Source: Elusimicrobiota bacterium (GTDB taxonomy: Bacteria > Elusimicrobiota > Elusimicrobia > UBA1565 > UBA9628). Taken from it: 36,421 nucleotides of DNA. The notes below the pieces were generated by a model. That model saw only the letters and a list, made by a program, of their open reading frames with translations, was not told the origin of the DNA and did no database searches. Shown here one piece after another: positions 1-8,214 of this stretch. How positions within the stretch are numbered: position 1 is the first letter of the stretch; each line of letters starts with the position of its first letter. The stretch spans positions 1 to 36,421 of the forward strand of contig JAUYSH010000003.1 of the NCBI GenBank assembly GCA_030696455.1, given 5' to 3'. The position numbers were made by a program, and so were the translations under genes.

Positions 1-924
1 ATCGGAGCTCAGGTCGAAGGTGCAGTCCCGGTATTTTTCGGGCACCCCCTCGGAGGCCGACCCGACCTTCGACTTCTTGCGCCCGTCCCAGTCCACGAAC
101 GCGAACGGGTAGAAGGAAAAGTTTCCGTCCGGGTAGGTCTCCATCGACGAGTGGAACGGGCACCAGTCCTCGAGGACCACCCCCTCCTTGAGCATGAGCG
201 GCACCAGGGAGCAGACCACGAAACGAAAGCGCCCTTGGTGCGCCTCCTCCCATATGTAGTCAAACACTTTGGCCAGCATAGGCCGGAAATGGTGCTTGGT
301 CTCCTTCCAGCCGAAGCCGTGGATCACCTCGATCTCGATATTCTCGAAGCCGTAGCCGACCAAGGTCTTGTAGTTGTCGAGCATCTTCTCGACGTTGTCG
401 GGGTGCACGCACTGGATCGCCATCGAGCGCCGCTTGCCGATCGTCTCGAAGATGGTCTTGAGGTTCGGGAGCATCCGCGCGTGCGAGCCGCTCCCGCCCT
501 TCATGCGCCGATGGGCGTCGTGCGTTTCCGCGTCGCCGTCCATGCTGACGCTGAGGAAGAACCTCTGCTCGGCCAGGAACTCGAGCCATTCGCGCTTGAG
601 CGGCAGCCCCGCGCTGGTGCAGATCGACAGATCCAGGTCCTTGCCCGCCTTGAGCGCCTCGGCGCGCGCGTATAGCGCCGTCTCGCGCACGATCTCGAAA
701 TCGAGGAACGGTTCCCCCCCGTACAGCAGGAGCTTCTTGACCTTGCCCGGGGACGACAGTTGGAAGCGCACGAGGTTCTCGACGTGAGTCCGGGAGATCG
801 TCTCGCCGGAGTCCTTGTCGATGAAGCAGTACTCGCAGCGCAGCGGGCACGCCGTGTTGATCGCGACCTTGAAGCGCCGGATCTCCTTGTTGCAGGTCAG
901 GCTACACGACGCGCGCGCGGACAT
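1..924 (-). CDS. Radical SAM protein, Hxs cluster (3' end outside window)
   Basis: This gene runs off the left edge; 308 codons are visible. The start is ATG at 924, with AGGAG seven bases upstream, so it overlaps the end of the preceding radical SAM gene by 23 bases. The protein has the radical SAM [4Fe-4S] motif CPLRCEYC (C26, C30, C33), followed by LLLYGGEPFLDFE, the SAM-binding GGEP motif, and SVSMDGDAETHD, typical of SPASM-type peptide maturases. Further on, DWCPFHSSMETYPDGN resembles the first part of a SPASM auxiliary-cluster region; the rest is cut off. Two extra cysteines (C7, C11) precede the main motif. It is the last visible gene of the cluster and follows the His-Xaa-Ser precursor by one gene, so it probably modifies that peptide. 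The exact chemistry cannot be read from the sequence. Confidence 0.85.
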   Translation of the reverse strand, partial: MSARASCSLTCNKEIRRFKVAINTACPLRCEYCFIDKDSGETISRTHVENLVRFQLSSPGKVKKLLLYGGEPFLDFEIVRETALYARAEALKAGKDLDLSICTSAGLPLKREWLEFLAEQRFFLSVSMDGDAETHDAHRRMKGGSGSHARMLPNLKTIFETIGKRRSMAIQCVHPDNVEKMLDNYKTLVGYGFENIEIEVIHGFGWKETKHHFRPMLAKVFDYIWEEAHQGRFRFVVCSLVPLMLKEGVVLEDWCPFHSSMETYPDGNFSFYPFAFVDWDGRKKSKVGSASEGVPEKYRDCTFDLSSD

Positions 925-2008
925 AGAGCTCCTGGAACTGCGGGTGAGACTGGCACGAGTCGACGAGCTCGGAGAGCCCTTCGGCGAAGACCGCCGCGAC
1001 GCGGCGGAAGTTCGCCAGCGCCGCCTCGGGGTCGCGCCCCGCGATGCGCGCGTGGGCGACGACTCCGATCGGGCAGAAGACCTCCTGGTCCCCGCCCCCT
1101 CGGCGCTCGATCCAGTCCACGAAGCCGTCGATCTGCTCGGCGGCGCCCTTCCAGTCCATGCCCGTCTCCGCCGAGCCGGCCCTCAGCGCCGGAGCCGTCC
1201 CGACGGGGAAGGAGAGAGCCTTGTCGCACGAGTAATACTTGCCGTCGGGACCGAGCGTCATGTTGTGGCAGGAGTGCCACCAGCGCTCCCCGGCGCGGTT
1301 GTGCTCGAGCGACTCGAGCACGGCGAAGAGGATCTGAAGCTGCGGAGGGCGCGTGCCCGAGTCGAGGATCACCTTGTACCAGCGCGCGAGCCCGGACAGG
1401 ACCTTGCGCATCACGGCGATCTTGGCCTCCGGCCAGACCTCGTACAGCTCGGGGTTGAAGGTGATGCGGCCGAAGCCGGCGCGCTGGAAGGCGTCGATGT
1501 TGCCCAGCAAGCGGTCCACGGTGTGGGCGGTGAAGACGAGGCTGACGCCGAGGTTCGACTTGCTCAGCGGGGCGAGGCGGGCCATGACGTCGTCATGGAC
1601 GGAGCGGTCCTTGGTCTTGAAATAGACCCGGTGCTTGTCGTTGTCCTCCTTGCGCCCGTCGAGGCTGATCGTGCAGTGGACGCCCACGTCCTCCATGAAC
1701 GCGACCTTCTCCGGCGTGATCAAGGTGCCGTTGGTGAAGGTCTGCAGGATCGCCCGCTCTCCGGCCGTCTCGCGCGCGTAGCGCGCCGCCTTCACGAACA
1801 GGGGCCAGTCGAGCAGCGGCTCGCCGCCGATGAAGGTGATCTTGCGTCCCTCCGGCGGGAGCTTCGAGCAGAACTCGTCGATCGAGCTTTTGATCTGCTC
1901 GAAGCTGAGGCGGGCGCCGGGGCCTTGATTGACCGCTACGTAGCAGTAGCTGCAGGCCAAGTTGCAGCTGTCCGATAGGTAGACGGCCAAATGATCAAGG
2001 TTCCCCAT
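902..2008 (-). CDS. Radical SAM/SPASM maturase downstream of the Hxs precursor
   Basis: A 368-residue radical SAM protein. The cluster motif CNLACSYC lies at residues 15-22 and the SAM-binding [11 protein letters not shown] near residue 60. [11 protein letters not shown] follows in the position usual for anaerobic sulfatase-maturase-like enzymes. The C-terminal half has [19 protein letters not shown] and then FCPIGV, a cysteine arrangement typical of SPASM auxiliary clusters, so peptide substrates are likely. Its ATG at 2008 lies 32 bases after the stop of the precursor gene. The best candidate Shine-Dalgarno (AGGCGG) lies within a small hairpin at 2011-2023. Position directly after the precursor suggests a tailoring or peptide-crosslinking role; HxsC-like function is possible, but I cannot assign it to that family by eye. 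Confidence 0.85.
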   Translation of the reverse strand: MGNLDHLAVYLSDSCNLACSYCYVAVNQGPGARLSFEQIKSSIDEFCSKLPPEGRKITFIGGEPLLDWPLFVKAARYARETAGERAILQTFTNGTLITPEKVAFMEDVGVHCTISLDGRKEDNDKHRVYFKTKDRSVHDDVMARLAPLSKSNLGVSLVFTAHTVDRLLGNIDAFQRAGFGRITFNPELYEVWPEAKIAVMRKVLSGLARWYKVILDSGTRPPQLQILFAVLESLEHNRAGERWWHSCHNMTLGPDGKYYSCDKALSFPVGTAPALRAGSAETGMDWKGAAEQIDGFVDWIERRGGGDQEVFCPIGVVAHARIAGRDPEAALANFRRVAAVFAEGLSELVDSCQSHPQFQELYVRARVV

Positions 2009-2010
2009 AC

Positions 2011-2023
2011 GCGGCTTCGCCGC
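2011..2023 (-). other. Small intercistronic hairpin before the 902-2008 gene
   Basis: GCGGC-GAA-GCCGC (minus strand) forms a 5-bp stem with a three-base loop between the precursor stop and the next start codon. There is no T-run after it, so it is not an intrinsic terminator. It overlaps the only purine-rich stretch that could serve as ribosome binding site for the next gene, so it could lower maturase translation relative to precursor. This is inference from position only. Confidence 0.3.
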
Positions 2024-2040
2024 CTAATAAAGGCCGACTC

Positions 2041-2538
2041 TCAGCAGCGCGGATTGCACCAGCCTCCGCGGCAATGCGAGCCGTGGGAGCCGTGCGAGCC
2101 GTGCGAGCCGTGCGAGCCGTGGGACCCGTGCGAGCCGTGAGACCCGTGCGAGCCGTGGGACCCGTGCGACCCGTGCGACCCGTGGGACCCGTGGGACCCA
2201 TGGGAGCCGTGGGATCCGTGCGACCCGTGGGACCCGTGCGACCCGTGCGAGCCGTGCGAGCCGTGGGACCCGTGGGACCCGTGGGACCCGTGCGAGCCGT
2301 GGCTCGTATGCGAACCCGTGCCGCCGGAGTTGTGCAGGTAGTTCGAGTGCGCCGCCGGAGCGGGCGTCGCCTTGAGCAGGGCCGCGCCGATGATGCCGAG
2401 CGCGGCCGCGGTCTTGATGACGTTCTCCTTGGTGATCTTTCCTTCCTCGGAGCTCAGGAAGACGGACGCGTCCTTCTTGAGCTGCGGGAGCAGCTGCGGC
2501 TTCTTCTTTTTATCCTTCTTCGGAGTCTTCTTGGCCAT
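2041..2538 (-). CDS. hxsA: HxsA-like His-Xaa-Ser repeat precursor peptide
   Basis: A 165-residue protein, probable substrate of the surrounding radical SAM enzymes. Residues 1-22 are very rich in lysine. Residues 22-58 form a helical, partly hydrophobic leader ([18 protein letters not shown]) without a convincing signal peptidase site. Residues 76-154 are perfect tandem triplets: one SHT, then 25 SHG, i.e. 26 His-X-Ser units with X nearly always Gly. The last ten residues, [10 protein letters not shown], contain three cysteines. AGGAAA upstream of ATG 2538 is a good ribosome binding site. The gene follows an HxsB-like maturase by 19 bases. The known HxsA family is defined by His-Xaa-Ser repeats encoded with HxsB, HxsC and HxsD, which fits this neighbourhood. 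A metal-binding protein is the alternative, but the maturase context makes a modified peptide more likely. Confidence 0.82.
   Translation of the reverse strand: MAKKTPKKDKKKKPQLLPQLKKDASVFLSSEEGKITKENVIKTAAALGIIGAALLKATPAPAAHSNYLHNSGGTGSHTSHGSHGSHGSHGSHGSHGSHGSHGSHGSHGSHGSHGSHGSHGSHGSHGSHGSHGSHGSHGSHGSHGSHGSHGSHGSHCRGGWCNPRC
2077..2313 (-). repeat. 26-copy 9-bp coding repeat (His-X-Ser units)
   Basis: 237 bases of tandem 9-mers encode the Ser-His-Gly triplets of the precursor. Units differ only at synonymous third positions (GGC/GGG for Gly, TCC/TCG for Ser) while the His codon is CAC throughout the Gly-containing units. The protein repeat is therefore kept while the DNA drifts slightly. Such an array is prone to slippage, so copy number probably varies between strains. 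Confidence 0.9.
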
Positions 2539-2557
2539 GCTCTTTTCCTCCGCGGCG

Positions 2558-4021
2558 CTACCGCGATTTGTACTCGAGCCAGGACTCGAGAATCTTCCTG
2601 GCCTCCGGATCCTGCAGCCTCGTGAACACCACGTCGAAAAGCCCCATCATCTTCTCGCACCAGCCGTTGTCCGGCATGCGCCCGAAGACGCTGCCCTGGG
2701 TACCCTCGTTGTAGACGGGCAGGACGCTGCAAAAGGGGTTGTAGGCGCATTGGAAGCACATCGGCTGCGCGTTCGGGCTCGAGGCGAGCAGGCTCGCGCG
2801 CACCGTGGGATGGTCGAGAAGGTCGGCGAGAGTGGAGGAGGAGGCGTGGCCGATCTTGAAGAACTCGTCCCCCTCGTTGGCGAGCAGGCGGCCTTCCTCG
2901 CAGGTGTAGACCGAGCCGTCGTGGTTGTAGGCCAACCGCGCGACGCCGTCGGCGTTGGGAAACCGCCAGTGGCCGCCCTCGAGTATGCGGACCATGAAAA
3001 TGAGGGCCATCTTCTCGTAGCACTTCACGCCCTTCATGTTGAGCGCGATGATGTAGTCGAGCGCCCCCGCGTAGAACTCGACGAACTCCGCCGAGGAGTA
3101 GCCGATCGTCCCCCAACTCCGCTTCGCGAACCCGATCGGGTCGAGCGGGCCGAACTGGATGCGCTCGAGGCCGAGCGCGACGAGCTGATCGACGATCTCG
3201 GGCGCGCGGCCCAGCGACTGGCGCGTGATCGTGCAGATCGCGTTGGGGGTGTCCACCTTCGCGCCGGCCGCCTTGCGGGCGAGGACGCTCTGGAGGCCGG
3301 CGAGCACGCTCTCATGGCTGTTGCCGCCGAGAAAGACCCGGTTCTTGTCGTGCAGATCCTCGGGGCCGTCGAGGGAGGTGCAGAAGGAGACGCCGTGATT
3401 GATCAGGAAGTCGATCTTCTCGTCGTCGAGCAGGCTGAAATTGGAGATCAGGCCGAAATGCAGCGCGCGCTTGTGGTGCTTGTTCTTCTCCTTCGCGTAC
3501 TGGACGATGAACTTCACCACCGGCCAGTTCAGCAGCGGCTCCCCGCCCTGGAACTCGATCATCAAGGTCGGATTGCCGCTCTGGAAGATCAGGTCGACGA
3601 CCTGGCGCGCGGTCTCGACCGTCATGTCCTTGCCGGTCTCTTCGACGCCGACGACGCTCGCGTGGCAGTACAGGCACTTGAAGTTGCAGCGCAAAGTCAC
3701 GACGACGGTGTGGACGTTGGGGCCCTTCCAGTCGAGCAGATGGCGGGGCACGGTCCGGTCGGCGAGGTGGCTGAAGTCGTGCTGGTCGCGGATGAAATCC
3801 TTCTGCAGCAGGCCGGGCTTGCCGGGGGAGCCGGCGGCGAGGGCCTCGCCGTTCTCGATGCGGCCGCTCAGGTAGCGCTCGTAATCGGCGGGCGAGAGGA
3901 ACGCGTGCTCCCCGATGTCGTTGGTGAGCAGCACGGAGGGGCCTATCATGCGGGCGTTGTGCGCCGCGACCCGCAGCGGGCTGGCCTCGAGGCGGCCGGC
4001 GGGCTCCGTCAACCTAGACAA
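2558..4021 (-). CDS. hxsB: HxsB-like radical SAM maturase, copy 1
   Basis: 487 residues, about the size I expect for HxsB. An N-terminal domain (about 1-100, with SVLLTNDIGEHAFLSPADYE) precedes the radical SAM core with LRCNFKCLYC (C112, C116, C119), IEFQGGEPLLNWPVVKFIV and CTSLDGPEDLHDKNR. The C-terminal part has YTCEEGRLL and QPMCFQCAYNPFC (C422, C425, C431) plus C455, likely ligands of auxiliary iron-sulfur clusters. The start is TTG at 4021, which overlaps the stop of the hxsD-like gene by eight bases and has AAGGAGCAGGA just upstream. It lies immediately before the precursor gene and is the most obvious maturase for it. In Hxs systems HxsB is the radical SAM partner of HxsA; the modification it makes is unknown to me. 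Confidence 0.85.
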   Translation of the reverse strand: MSRLTEPAGRLEASPLRVAAHNARMIGPSVLLTNDIGEHAFLSPADYERYLSGRIENGEALAAGSPGKPGLLQKDFIRDQHDFSHLADRTVPRHLLDWKGPNVHTVVVTLRCNFKCLYCHASVVGVEETGKDMTVETARQVVDLIFQSGNPTLMIEFQGGEPLLNWPVVKFIVQYAKEKNKHHKRALHFGLISNFSLLDDEKIDFLINHGVSFCTSLDGPEDLHDKNRVFLGGNSHESVLAGLQSVLARKAAGAKVDTPNAICTITRQSLGRAPEIVDQLVALGLERIQFGPLDPIGFAKRSWGTIGYSSAEFVEFYAGALDYIIALNMKGVKCYEKMALIFMVRILEGGHWRFPNADGVARLAYNHDGSVYTCEEGRLLANEGDEFFKIGHASSSTLADLLDHPTVRASLLASSPNAQPMCFQCAYNPFCSVLPVYNEGTQGSVFGRMPDNGWCEKMMGLFDVVFTRLQDPEARKILESWLEYKSR

Positions 4022-4463
4022 GATCCTGCTCCTTCATCGGCGGCAGCACCGTGCCCTGATCAGAGATCTTTCGCGGCATCGTGCGGGCGACCTCGGCCTC
4101 GGCGTTGCGGACCATGTCCGCCACGAGCTTCTTGAACGCGGGCGTCGACTCCTCCGCCGGGGCCGCGGCCGGGCTCTCGCCGCCGCGCGCGGCCATCAAG
4201 GTCTGCGTCACGATGAGCGAGGAGATCTTCGCGTTGAAGCGGCCGACGAGAAAGCGGTACTCCTGGTTCAGGAGCTCGTTGCCGAACTCGCCGGCGAGCG
4301 CGGACAGCTGAGCCGCGTCGACGTCGCGGCGCTTCGCCTCGATCGTCACGGTGAAATCCGACTTCGATTCCTCGAGGTAGGCGTTGACCTTGTTCGACAG
4401 GACCTGGGCCGCGATGAGCAGCGCGTCCTTGGAGTAGATCTTCTTCGACAGCTTCAGCTTCAT
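4014..4463 (-). CDS. hxsD: HxsD-like protein, subfamily A, copy 1
   Basis: 149 residues. The N-terminal half (KKIYSKDALLIAAQVLSNK) and the conserved GEFGNELLNQEYRFLVGRFN block followed by ISSLIVTQTLM match the HxsD pattern, whose hallmark is an LLN-x-Y/L-R core. The last 50 residues are an Ala/Pro/Glu linker and a charged helix. No enzyme motif is visible; a peptide-binding or chaperone role beside HxsB would fit. ATG at 4463 overlaps the previous stop as ATGA, so translation is coupled to the HxsB-like gene before it. The closest relative in the window is 7813-8214. Confidence 0.78.
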   Translation of the reverse strand: MKLKLSKKIYSKDALLIAAQVLSNKVNAYLEESKSDFTVTIEAKRRDVDAAQLSALAGEFGNELLNQEYRFLVGRFNAKISSLIVTQTLMAARGGESPAAAPAEESTPAFKKLVADMVRNAEAEVARTMPRKISDQGTVLPPMKEQDLV

Positions 4464-5986
4464 CGCACCGCCTCCGGTTCGCCGGCGGGAACGTTCCCGC
4501 TTTCCTGCCAGCGGCACTGATCGCGCTCGAGCCATTTGTCCATCACCTTGCGCGAGCGCGGGTCGCGCAGCTTGCGAAAGATCACGTCGAAGACGCCCAT
4601 GTGGGAAACGCACCACCCGCTCGTGGGCATCTGGCCGAAGACGCTCTTCTGCGTCTCGTAGTGGAAGACGGGCTCGACGCCGCAGTAGGGCTTGTAGGCG
4701 CATTGCTGGCACATCGGCTGGTTGTCGAGCGTCGACGCGGTCACGCACGCGCGCGTCGTCGGATGGTCGATGACCGAGGTCCAGTCGTTCTTCGTCGCGT
4801 CGCCGACCCTGAAGATCGGGTCGCCCTGGTGGTCGACCATGCGGCCCTCGTCGCTGACGAAGATCTCGCCGTTGTAGTTGTAGGCGAGGCAGCCGAGCAC
4901 CGCGCCCGCCGGCGAGCGCAGGTCCATGAAGCCGGGATCCTCGCCCTTGACGATCTTGCTCAGCAGGATCAGCGCCATGCGCTCCATGATGTCGGACTTC
5001 CCGGAGACGTTGAGGTCGATGATGTAGTCGAGGGTCTTCTCGTAGAAGCGCACGAACTCCTCGGCCTCGTAGCCGACGTCCTTCCAGACCCGCTTGGCGT
5101 AGCCGATCGGCGACAGCGGCCGCAGGAAGATCTGCTCGAGCCCCAGCTTCACGTACAGGTCCACGATCTGCGGGCCGTAGTCGAAGGAGAAGCGGGTGGT
5201 CGTCATCAGCGCGCCCGGCAGGTAGTACTTCTTCTTCGGGTCGGCGTTGCAGCGCTCCTGGATCGTCTCGAGCCAATGCACGACCTTGGGCTGGGCCTCG
5301 CCGCCGCCGAGGAACGGGCGATTCTTATTGTGCAGCTCGGCGGGGCCGTCGAGGGAGGTGCAGATCGAGACGTGATGGTCGAAGAGGAAGTCGAGCTTGT
5401 CCTCGGTCATCAACGTGAAGTTGCAGACGAGCGCCATCAGCAGCTTGCGGTTGCCGGCCTTCGCCTTCGCCTGGGCGTACTCCGTGATGAACTTGACGAC
5501 GGGCCAGTTCAGCAGGGGCTCGCCGCCCTGGAACTCGATGCAGATCGTCGGGTTCGGCGTGGAGAAGATGAAGTCGACGGTCTTCTTGGCCGTCGCGATG
5601 TCCATGTCGGTGTCGGTCCGCGAGGGATCGACGACGCTCGAGTGGCAGTACTGGCACTTCTGGTTGCAGCGCAAGGTCACGACGATCATGTGCAGGCTGG
5701 GCCCGGGGAACCACTGGAACGAGCTTCTCTTGACGTAGTTCGCGGCCAGCTGCGGGAAATCGAGGCGGTCCTTCAGGAAGCCGCGGCTCTCGAGCTCGGG
5801 ATAAAGCGGGTCGGAGGCGGCGACCTTGCCGGCCATGAAGCGGTGGAAGTCCTCCGTCGAGAGCATGAGGAACTGGCCCCAGTCGTTCGTCAGCAGGTGC
5901 CAGCCGCCCATGTCGCGGAAGTTGAACGCGGCGAGCTTTCCCGTGTCGACGGCGGCGCCCTTCGCCAGCGCGGTGAGGCGGCTCAT
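4460..5986 (-). CDS. HxsB-like radical SAM maturase, copy 2
   Basis: 508 residues, colinear with the 2558-4021 protein from end to end: N-terminal domain with HLLTNDWGQFLMLSTEDF, radical SAM motif LRCNQKCQYC (C107, C111, C114), IEFQGGEPLLNWPVVKFI, CTSLDGPAELHNKNR, and a C-terminal QPMCQQCAYKPYC cluster. The cysteine in YTCEEGRL of copy 1 is Ser here (FVSDEGRM). The C-terminus carries an extra tail ending ERDQCRWQESGNVPAGEPEAVR. ATG at 5986 overlaps the stop of the preceding hxsD-like gene as ATGA. Two full-length HxsB-like enzymes beside one repeat precursor suggests either sequential modification or a heterodimer. Confidence 0.83.
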   Translation of the reverse strand: MSRLTALAKGAAVDTGKLAAFNFRDMGGWHLLTNDWGQFLMLSTEDFHRFMAGKVAASDPLYPELESRGFLKDRLDFPQLAANYVKRSSFQWFPGPSLHMIVVTLRCNQKCQYCHSSVVDPSRTDTDMDIATAKKTVDFIFSTPNPTICIEFQGGEPLLNWPVVKFITEYAQAKAKAGNRKLLMALVCNFTLMTEDKLDFLFDHHVSICTSLDGPAELHNKNRPFLGGGEAQPKVVHWLETIQERCNADPKKKYYLPGALMTTTRFSFDYGPQIVDLYVKLGLEQIFLRPLSPIGYAKRVWKDVGYEAEEFVRFYEKTLDYIIDLNVSGKSDIMERMALILLSKIVKGEDPGFMDLRSPAGAVLGCLAYNYNGEIFVSDEGRMVDHQGDPIFRVGDATKNDWTSVIDHPTTRACVTASTLDNQPMCQQCAYKPYCGVEPVFHYETQKSVFGQMPTSGWCVSHMGVFDVIFRKLRDPRSRKVMDKWLERDQCRWQESGNVPAGEPEAVR

Positions 5987-6525
5987 AGGCCCGCCTTGTT
6001 CCCCTGCTCCTGCTTTTCTTCCCAGGAGGCCTTGATGCCCTTCGGATCCGCGGCCACCTTCTTGTCGTTCATCGACTTGATCTCGGACTCGACCTCGGAG
6101 ATCAGCTTCTCGATCTCGGCGCGCTGCTCGGCGGTGAGCTCCTCGGCGGCCGCCTCGGGCGCCGCGGCCGCCGCGGACGGAGCGGGAATGGTGCCGTTGG
6201 CGATGAGCACCGCCTGCTCGGCGATGTGCTCGCGGATCGGCAGGTTGTTTTTGGCCACGGCCCAGCGGACCTTCTGGGACTCGAGGTCGAGGAGGAACTC
6301 CTCGGCGAGCGCCTTCGGCTTGACGGCTTTGGGATCCTTGGCGCGCAGCGAGACGACGACCTTGCCGGCGCGATCGCCCGACAGCGACACGAACGCCTTG
6401 TCCATCATCAGGTAGGCGGCGCCGTAGACGGCTTCGAGACCGAGGGTTTTGACGTCGAGGCTGAGGGCGGCGTGCGCAGAGGTGAGCTTGGGGATAATTT
6501 TTTTAGATTTATTCTTCGATTTCAT
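5983..6525 (-). CDS. HxsD-like protein, subfamily B, copy 1
   Basis: 180 residues. It begins with a Lys/Asn-rich stretch, then LGLEAVYGAAYLMMDKAFVSL, a short beta-rich segment with VVVSLRAKD, and AEEFLLDLESQKVRWAVAKNN plus IREHIAEQAVLIAN, which align with the core of HxsD-like proteins although the LLN motif is replaced by LDL. An Ala/Pro linker leads to LTAEQRAEIEKLISEVESE, a likely coiled coil, and a DPKGIKASWEEK ending. The same DPxGIxxxWEE ending occurs in 8211-8654, so the two form a subfamily. ATG at 6525 has AGGA eight bases upstream and is the first gene after the internal promoter at 6572-6600. Confidence 0.7.
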   Translation of the reverse strand: MKSKNKSKKIIPKLTSAHAALSLDVKTLGLEAVYGAAYLMMDKAFVSLSGDRAGKVVVSLRAKDPKAVKPKALAEEFLLDLESQKVRWAVAKNNLPIREHIAEQAVLIANGTIPAPSAAAAAPEAAAEELTAEQRAEIEKLISEVESEIKSMNDKKVAADPKGIKASWEEKQEQGNKAGL

Positions 6526-6571
6526 TCAAATTCCTGCGCTATCTATTAGGAAAGGCCGGGCCCTTCGCGAC

Positions 6572-6600
6572 AGTGTAGCAGGATAGTCACCTCATGTCAA
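6572..6600 (-). promoter_or_regulatory. Internal sigma70-type promoter for the hxsD/hxsB/hxsA block
   Basis: On the minus strand TTGACA (6600-6595) is followed by exactly 17 bases and TACACT (6577-6572). The expected transcript starts near 6565 and has a leader of about 40 bases before ATG 6525, which carries a Shine-Dalgarno. The -35 box is built from the last codons of the upstream pseudo-HxsB gene (GTT GAC ATG AGG TGA). A near-perfect inverted repeat in the leader (around GGGCCCGGCC, 6549-6565) may be an operator or hairpin. Confidence 0.75.
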
Positions 6601-7816
6601 CATTCCATTTATCCAATAAAAGCATGAACTTTTCGTCATCCAGCCGCTCTAAAATGCGGTCCAGAATTCCCATCTGCAGAACGCAGGCGGGGCTCGATGG
6701 GGTCTGCCCCCAGACCGTGCCCTGAACGGCGTGGTTCGAAGACGGCGCCACCGCGCAAAAGGGCCGGTACGCGCATTGCGAGCACATCGGCTGGTTATCG
6801 GGATGCGCGGCCGCGATCACGGCGCGGACGACGGGCCGCTGCGCGATGTCCCGGTAGCGAAGTTCCGCGGCCGAGCCGAGCGCGAACTCGGGGTTCGCGC
6901 AGGCCTCCTCGGAGGTGTAAACGCGGCCGGCGGCGTCGTAGGCGAGCTGCTCGAGCACGTCCATGCCCGGAAGATTCCAGAGGCGGCCGCCCAGCAGCCC
7001 GAGCGTCCACTCATCGCGCAGGTTCATGCGCTCCCCGTCCTGGACCAGGTGCCCCAGGAACTCGCCGTAGAAACCGGAGAACGCCGCGACGCTCTCCCCA
7101 TCGAGCCCCGCGGGCAGCAGGCGCGCGGATTCGACTCCCCATTTTTCAAACCAGCGGACCCATGCGCGCGGGTCGGCCGCCCCGGGACCCAGGCGCGCGC
7201 GCGCGCGTTGGGCGCGAAACGGCGGACCTTTTCCCATGTCCGGCTTTCCGGCCAGCTCGAGCGTCGCGCAGCGCGTGACACCGTGCGAACGCAGGAAGTC
7301 CGCCTGCTCGGACGTCATGGCCCGCGCGCGCGCGATCAGGAACACCGGCCGGCGGGACCACTCCCCGCGCCGCCGGGCGTACTGGACGATGAACCAGACG
7401 ATGGGCCAAACGGCGCCCGCGTCGTCGAAAACGAGCTCGAGCGTCAGCTGAGGGCCGGGGCAGGCGAAGACGAAGTCCACGACCCGCCGCGCGGTCTCAA
7501 GCTCCATGCCGTCGAGACGGAGCACGTGCGCGCCCGGTCCCTTCCAAGAGAGCAGGCTCCGCTCGAACTGAAGGCGCGCGGCCGCGTCGAAGTCGAAGGC
7601 CCCGGCCAGGAAGCCGCAGGCCTGCAGGACGGGCCACAGAGGATCGGACGGCTTGAGCCCCGCGAGGAAGCGGTCGTATTCCTTCCGCGTCAACAGCGCC
7701 CAGCGGCCGTGCTCGTCGGTGATCAGCACGCGGCGGCCCAGCATGCGATATTGATGCGGCGCGCTAGCGCCCGGGCGCGCCTTCGGCGGATTATCCAGCG
7801 AGGTCAGCCGGCTCAA
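6587..7816 (-). CDS. HxsB homologue lacking the radical SAM cluster (pseudo-enzyme)
   Basis: 409 residues, about 80-100 shorter than its two HxsB-like relatives. The N-terminal domain is kept (RRVLITDEHGRWALLTRKEYDRF). Where the relatives read VTLRCNFKCLYC, this one jumps from GPGAHVLRLDG straight to MELETARRVVDF, so the CxxxCxxC motif is cleanly absent. The SAM-binding GGEP is also gone (LELVFDDAGAVWPIVWFIV). The C-terminal QPMCSQCAYRPFC block (C345, C348, C354) and C378 are intact. The reading frame is open throughout, with an ATGA overlap to the gene before, so it looks maintained rather than decaying. I infer a non-catalytic partner, perhaps a substrate-binding or scaffold subunit. Confidence 0.82.
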   Translation of the reverse strand: MSRLTSLDNPPKARPGASAPHQYRMLGRRVLITDEHGRWALLTRKEYDRFLAGLKPSDPLWPVLQACGFLAGAFDFDAAARLQFERSLLSWKGPGAHVLRLDGMELETARRVVDFVFACPGPQLTLELVFDDAGAVWPIVWFIVQYARRRGEWSRRPVFLIARARAMTSEQADFLRSHGVTRCATLELAGKPDMGKGPPFRAQRARARLGPGAADPRAWVRWFEKWGVESARLLPAGLDGESVAAFSGFYGEFLGHLVQDGERMNLRDEWTLGLLGGRLWNLPGMDVLEQLAYDAAGRVYTSEEACANPEFALGSAAELRYRDIAQRPVVRAVIAAAHPDNQPMCSQCAYRPFCAVAPSSNHAVQGTVWGQTPSSPACVLQMGILDRILERLDDEKFMLLLDKWNVDMR

Positions 7817-8214
7817 CGCATGCCCCGCGCCCGCTCCAGCAATTCCTCGAGCTCCCGGGCCCGGTCGGCCTTGACCTGCGGCTCGAGTTCCTCGAGCGGA
7901 TCGGCCGGCACCGCCGGGAAGCCCTTCGCGAAAAGCGGCGCGAAAACCGCCTGCGTCAGCGGCGCGTTGGCCTGCACCACGCGCTGGCGGTATTCGTGAT
8001 TCAAGGCCTCGTTGAGGAACTCCCCCGCGAGCGCCAGCAGCCCGGACGCCGGCAAGGCCGCCGCGGGCCGGATCTCGACGGAGAACGCCTTCTTCGTCTC
8101 GTCGACGAACACCTGGGCGCGCGTGCCCAGCGCCAGCGCGCCCGCGGCGAGCGCCTCGGCGCCGTACGGCGGGCGGCCGAGCTTGAAGACGACGGCGCCT
8201 TTGACGATCTTCAT
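7813..8214 (-). CDS. HxsD-like protein, subfamily A, copy 2
   Basis: 133 residues from ATG 8214, chosen because it overlaps the previous stop as ATGA; an in-frame upstream start at 8238 is possible but would lie deeper in the neighbouring gene. YGAEALAAGALALGTRAQVFV, then FSVEIRPAA, then GEFLNEALNHEYRQRVVQAN match the HxsD-like layout of 4014-4463 (GEFGNELLNQEYRFLVGRFN). The tail ends in a charged helix (RARELEELLERARGMR). It precedes the pseudo-HxsB gene with a 4-base overlap, so the two products probably work together. Confidence 0.72.
   Translation of the reverse strand: MKIVKGAVVFKLGRPPYGAEALAAGALALGTRAQVFVDETKKAFSVEIRPAAALPASGLLALAGEFLNEALNHEYRQRVVQANAPLTQAVFAPLFAKGFPAVPADPLEELEPQVKADRARELEELLERARGMR

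Noticed and set aside
2011-2023. Terminator after the precursor gene
   Set aside because: Stem of only five pairs and no T-run; kept as a possible translation-control hairpin instead.
2077-2313. Tandem repeats as a possible CRISPR array
   Set aside because: Units are 9 bp without spacers and encode a regular peptide.
2074-2625. Long plus-strand open frame of Val-Arg-Ala/Val-Gly-Pro repeats opposite the precursor gene
   Set aside because: It is the mirror of the 9-bp repeat array; the minus-strand frame has a ribosome binding site, a sensible leader and operon context, and the plus frame has none.
6587-7816. Calling the HxsB homologue a pseudogene
   Set aside because: No frameshift or stop; both ends of the protein and the downstream cysteines are conserved and coupling with neighbours is intact.
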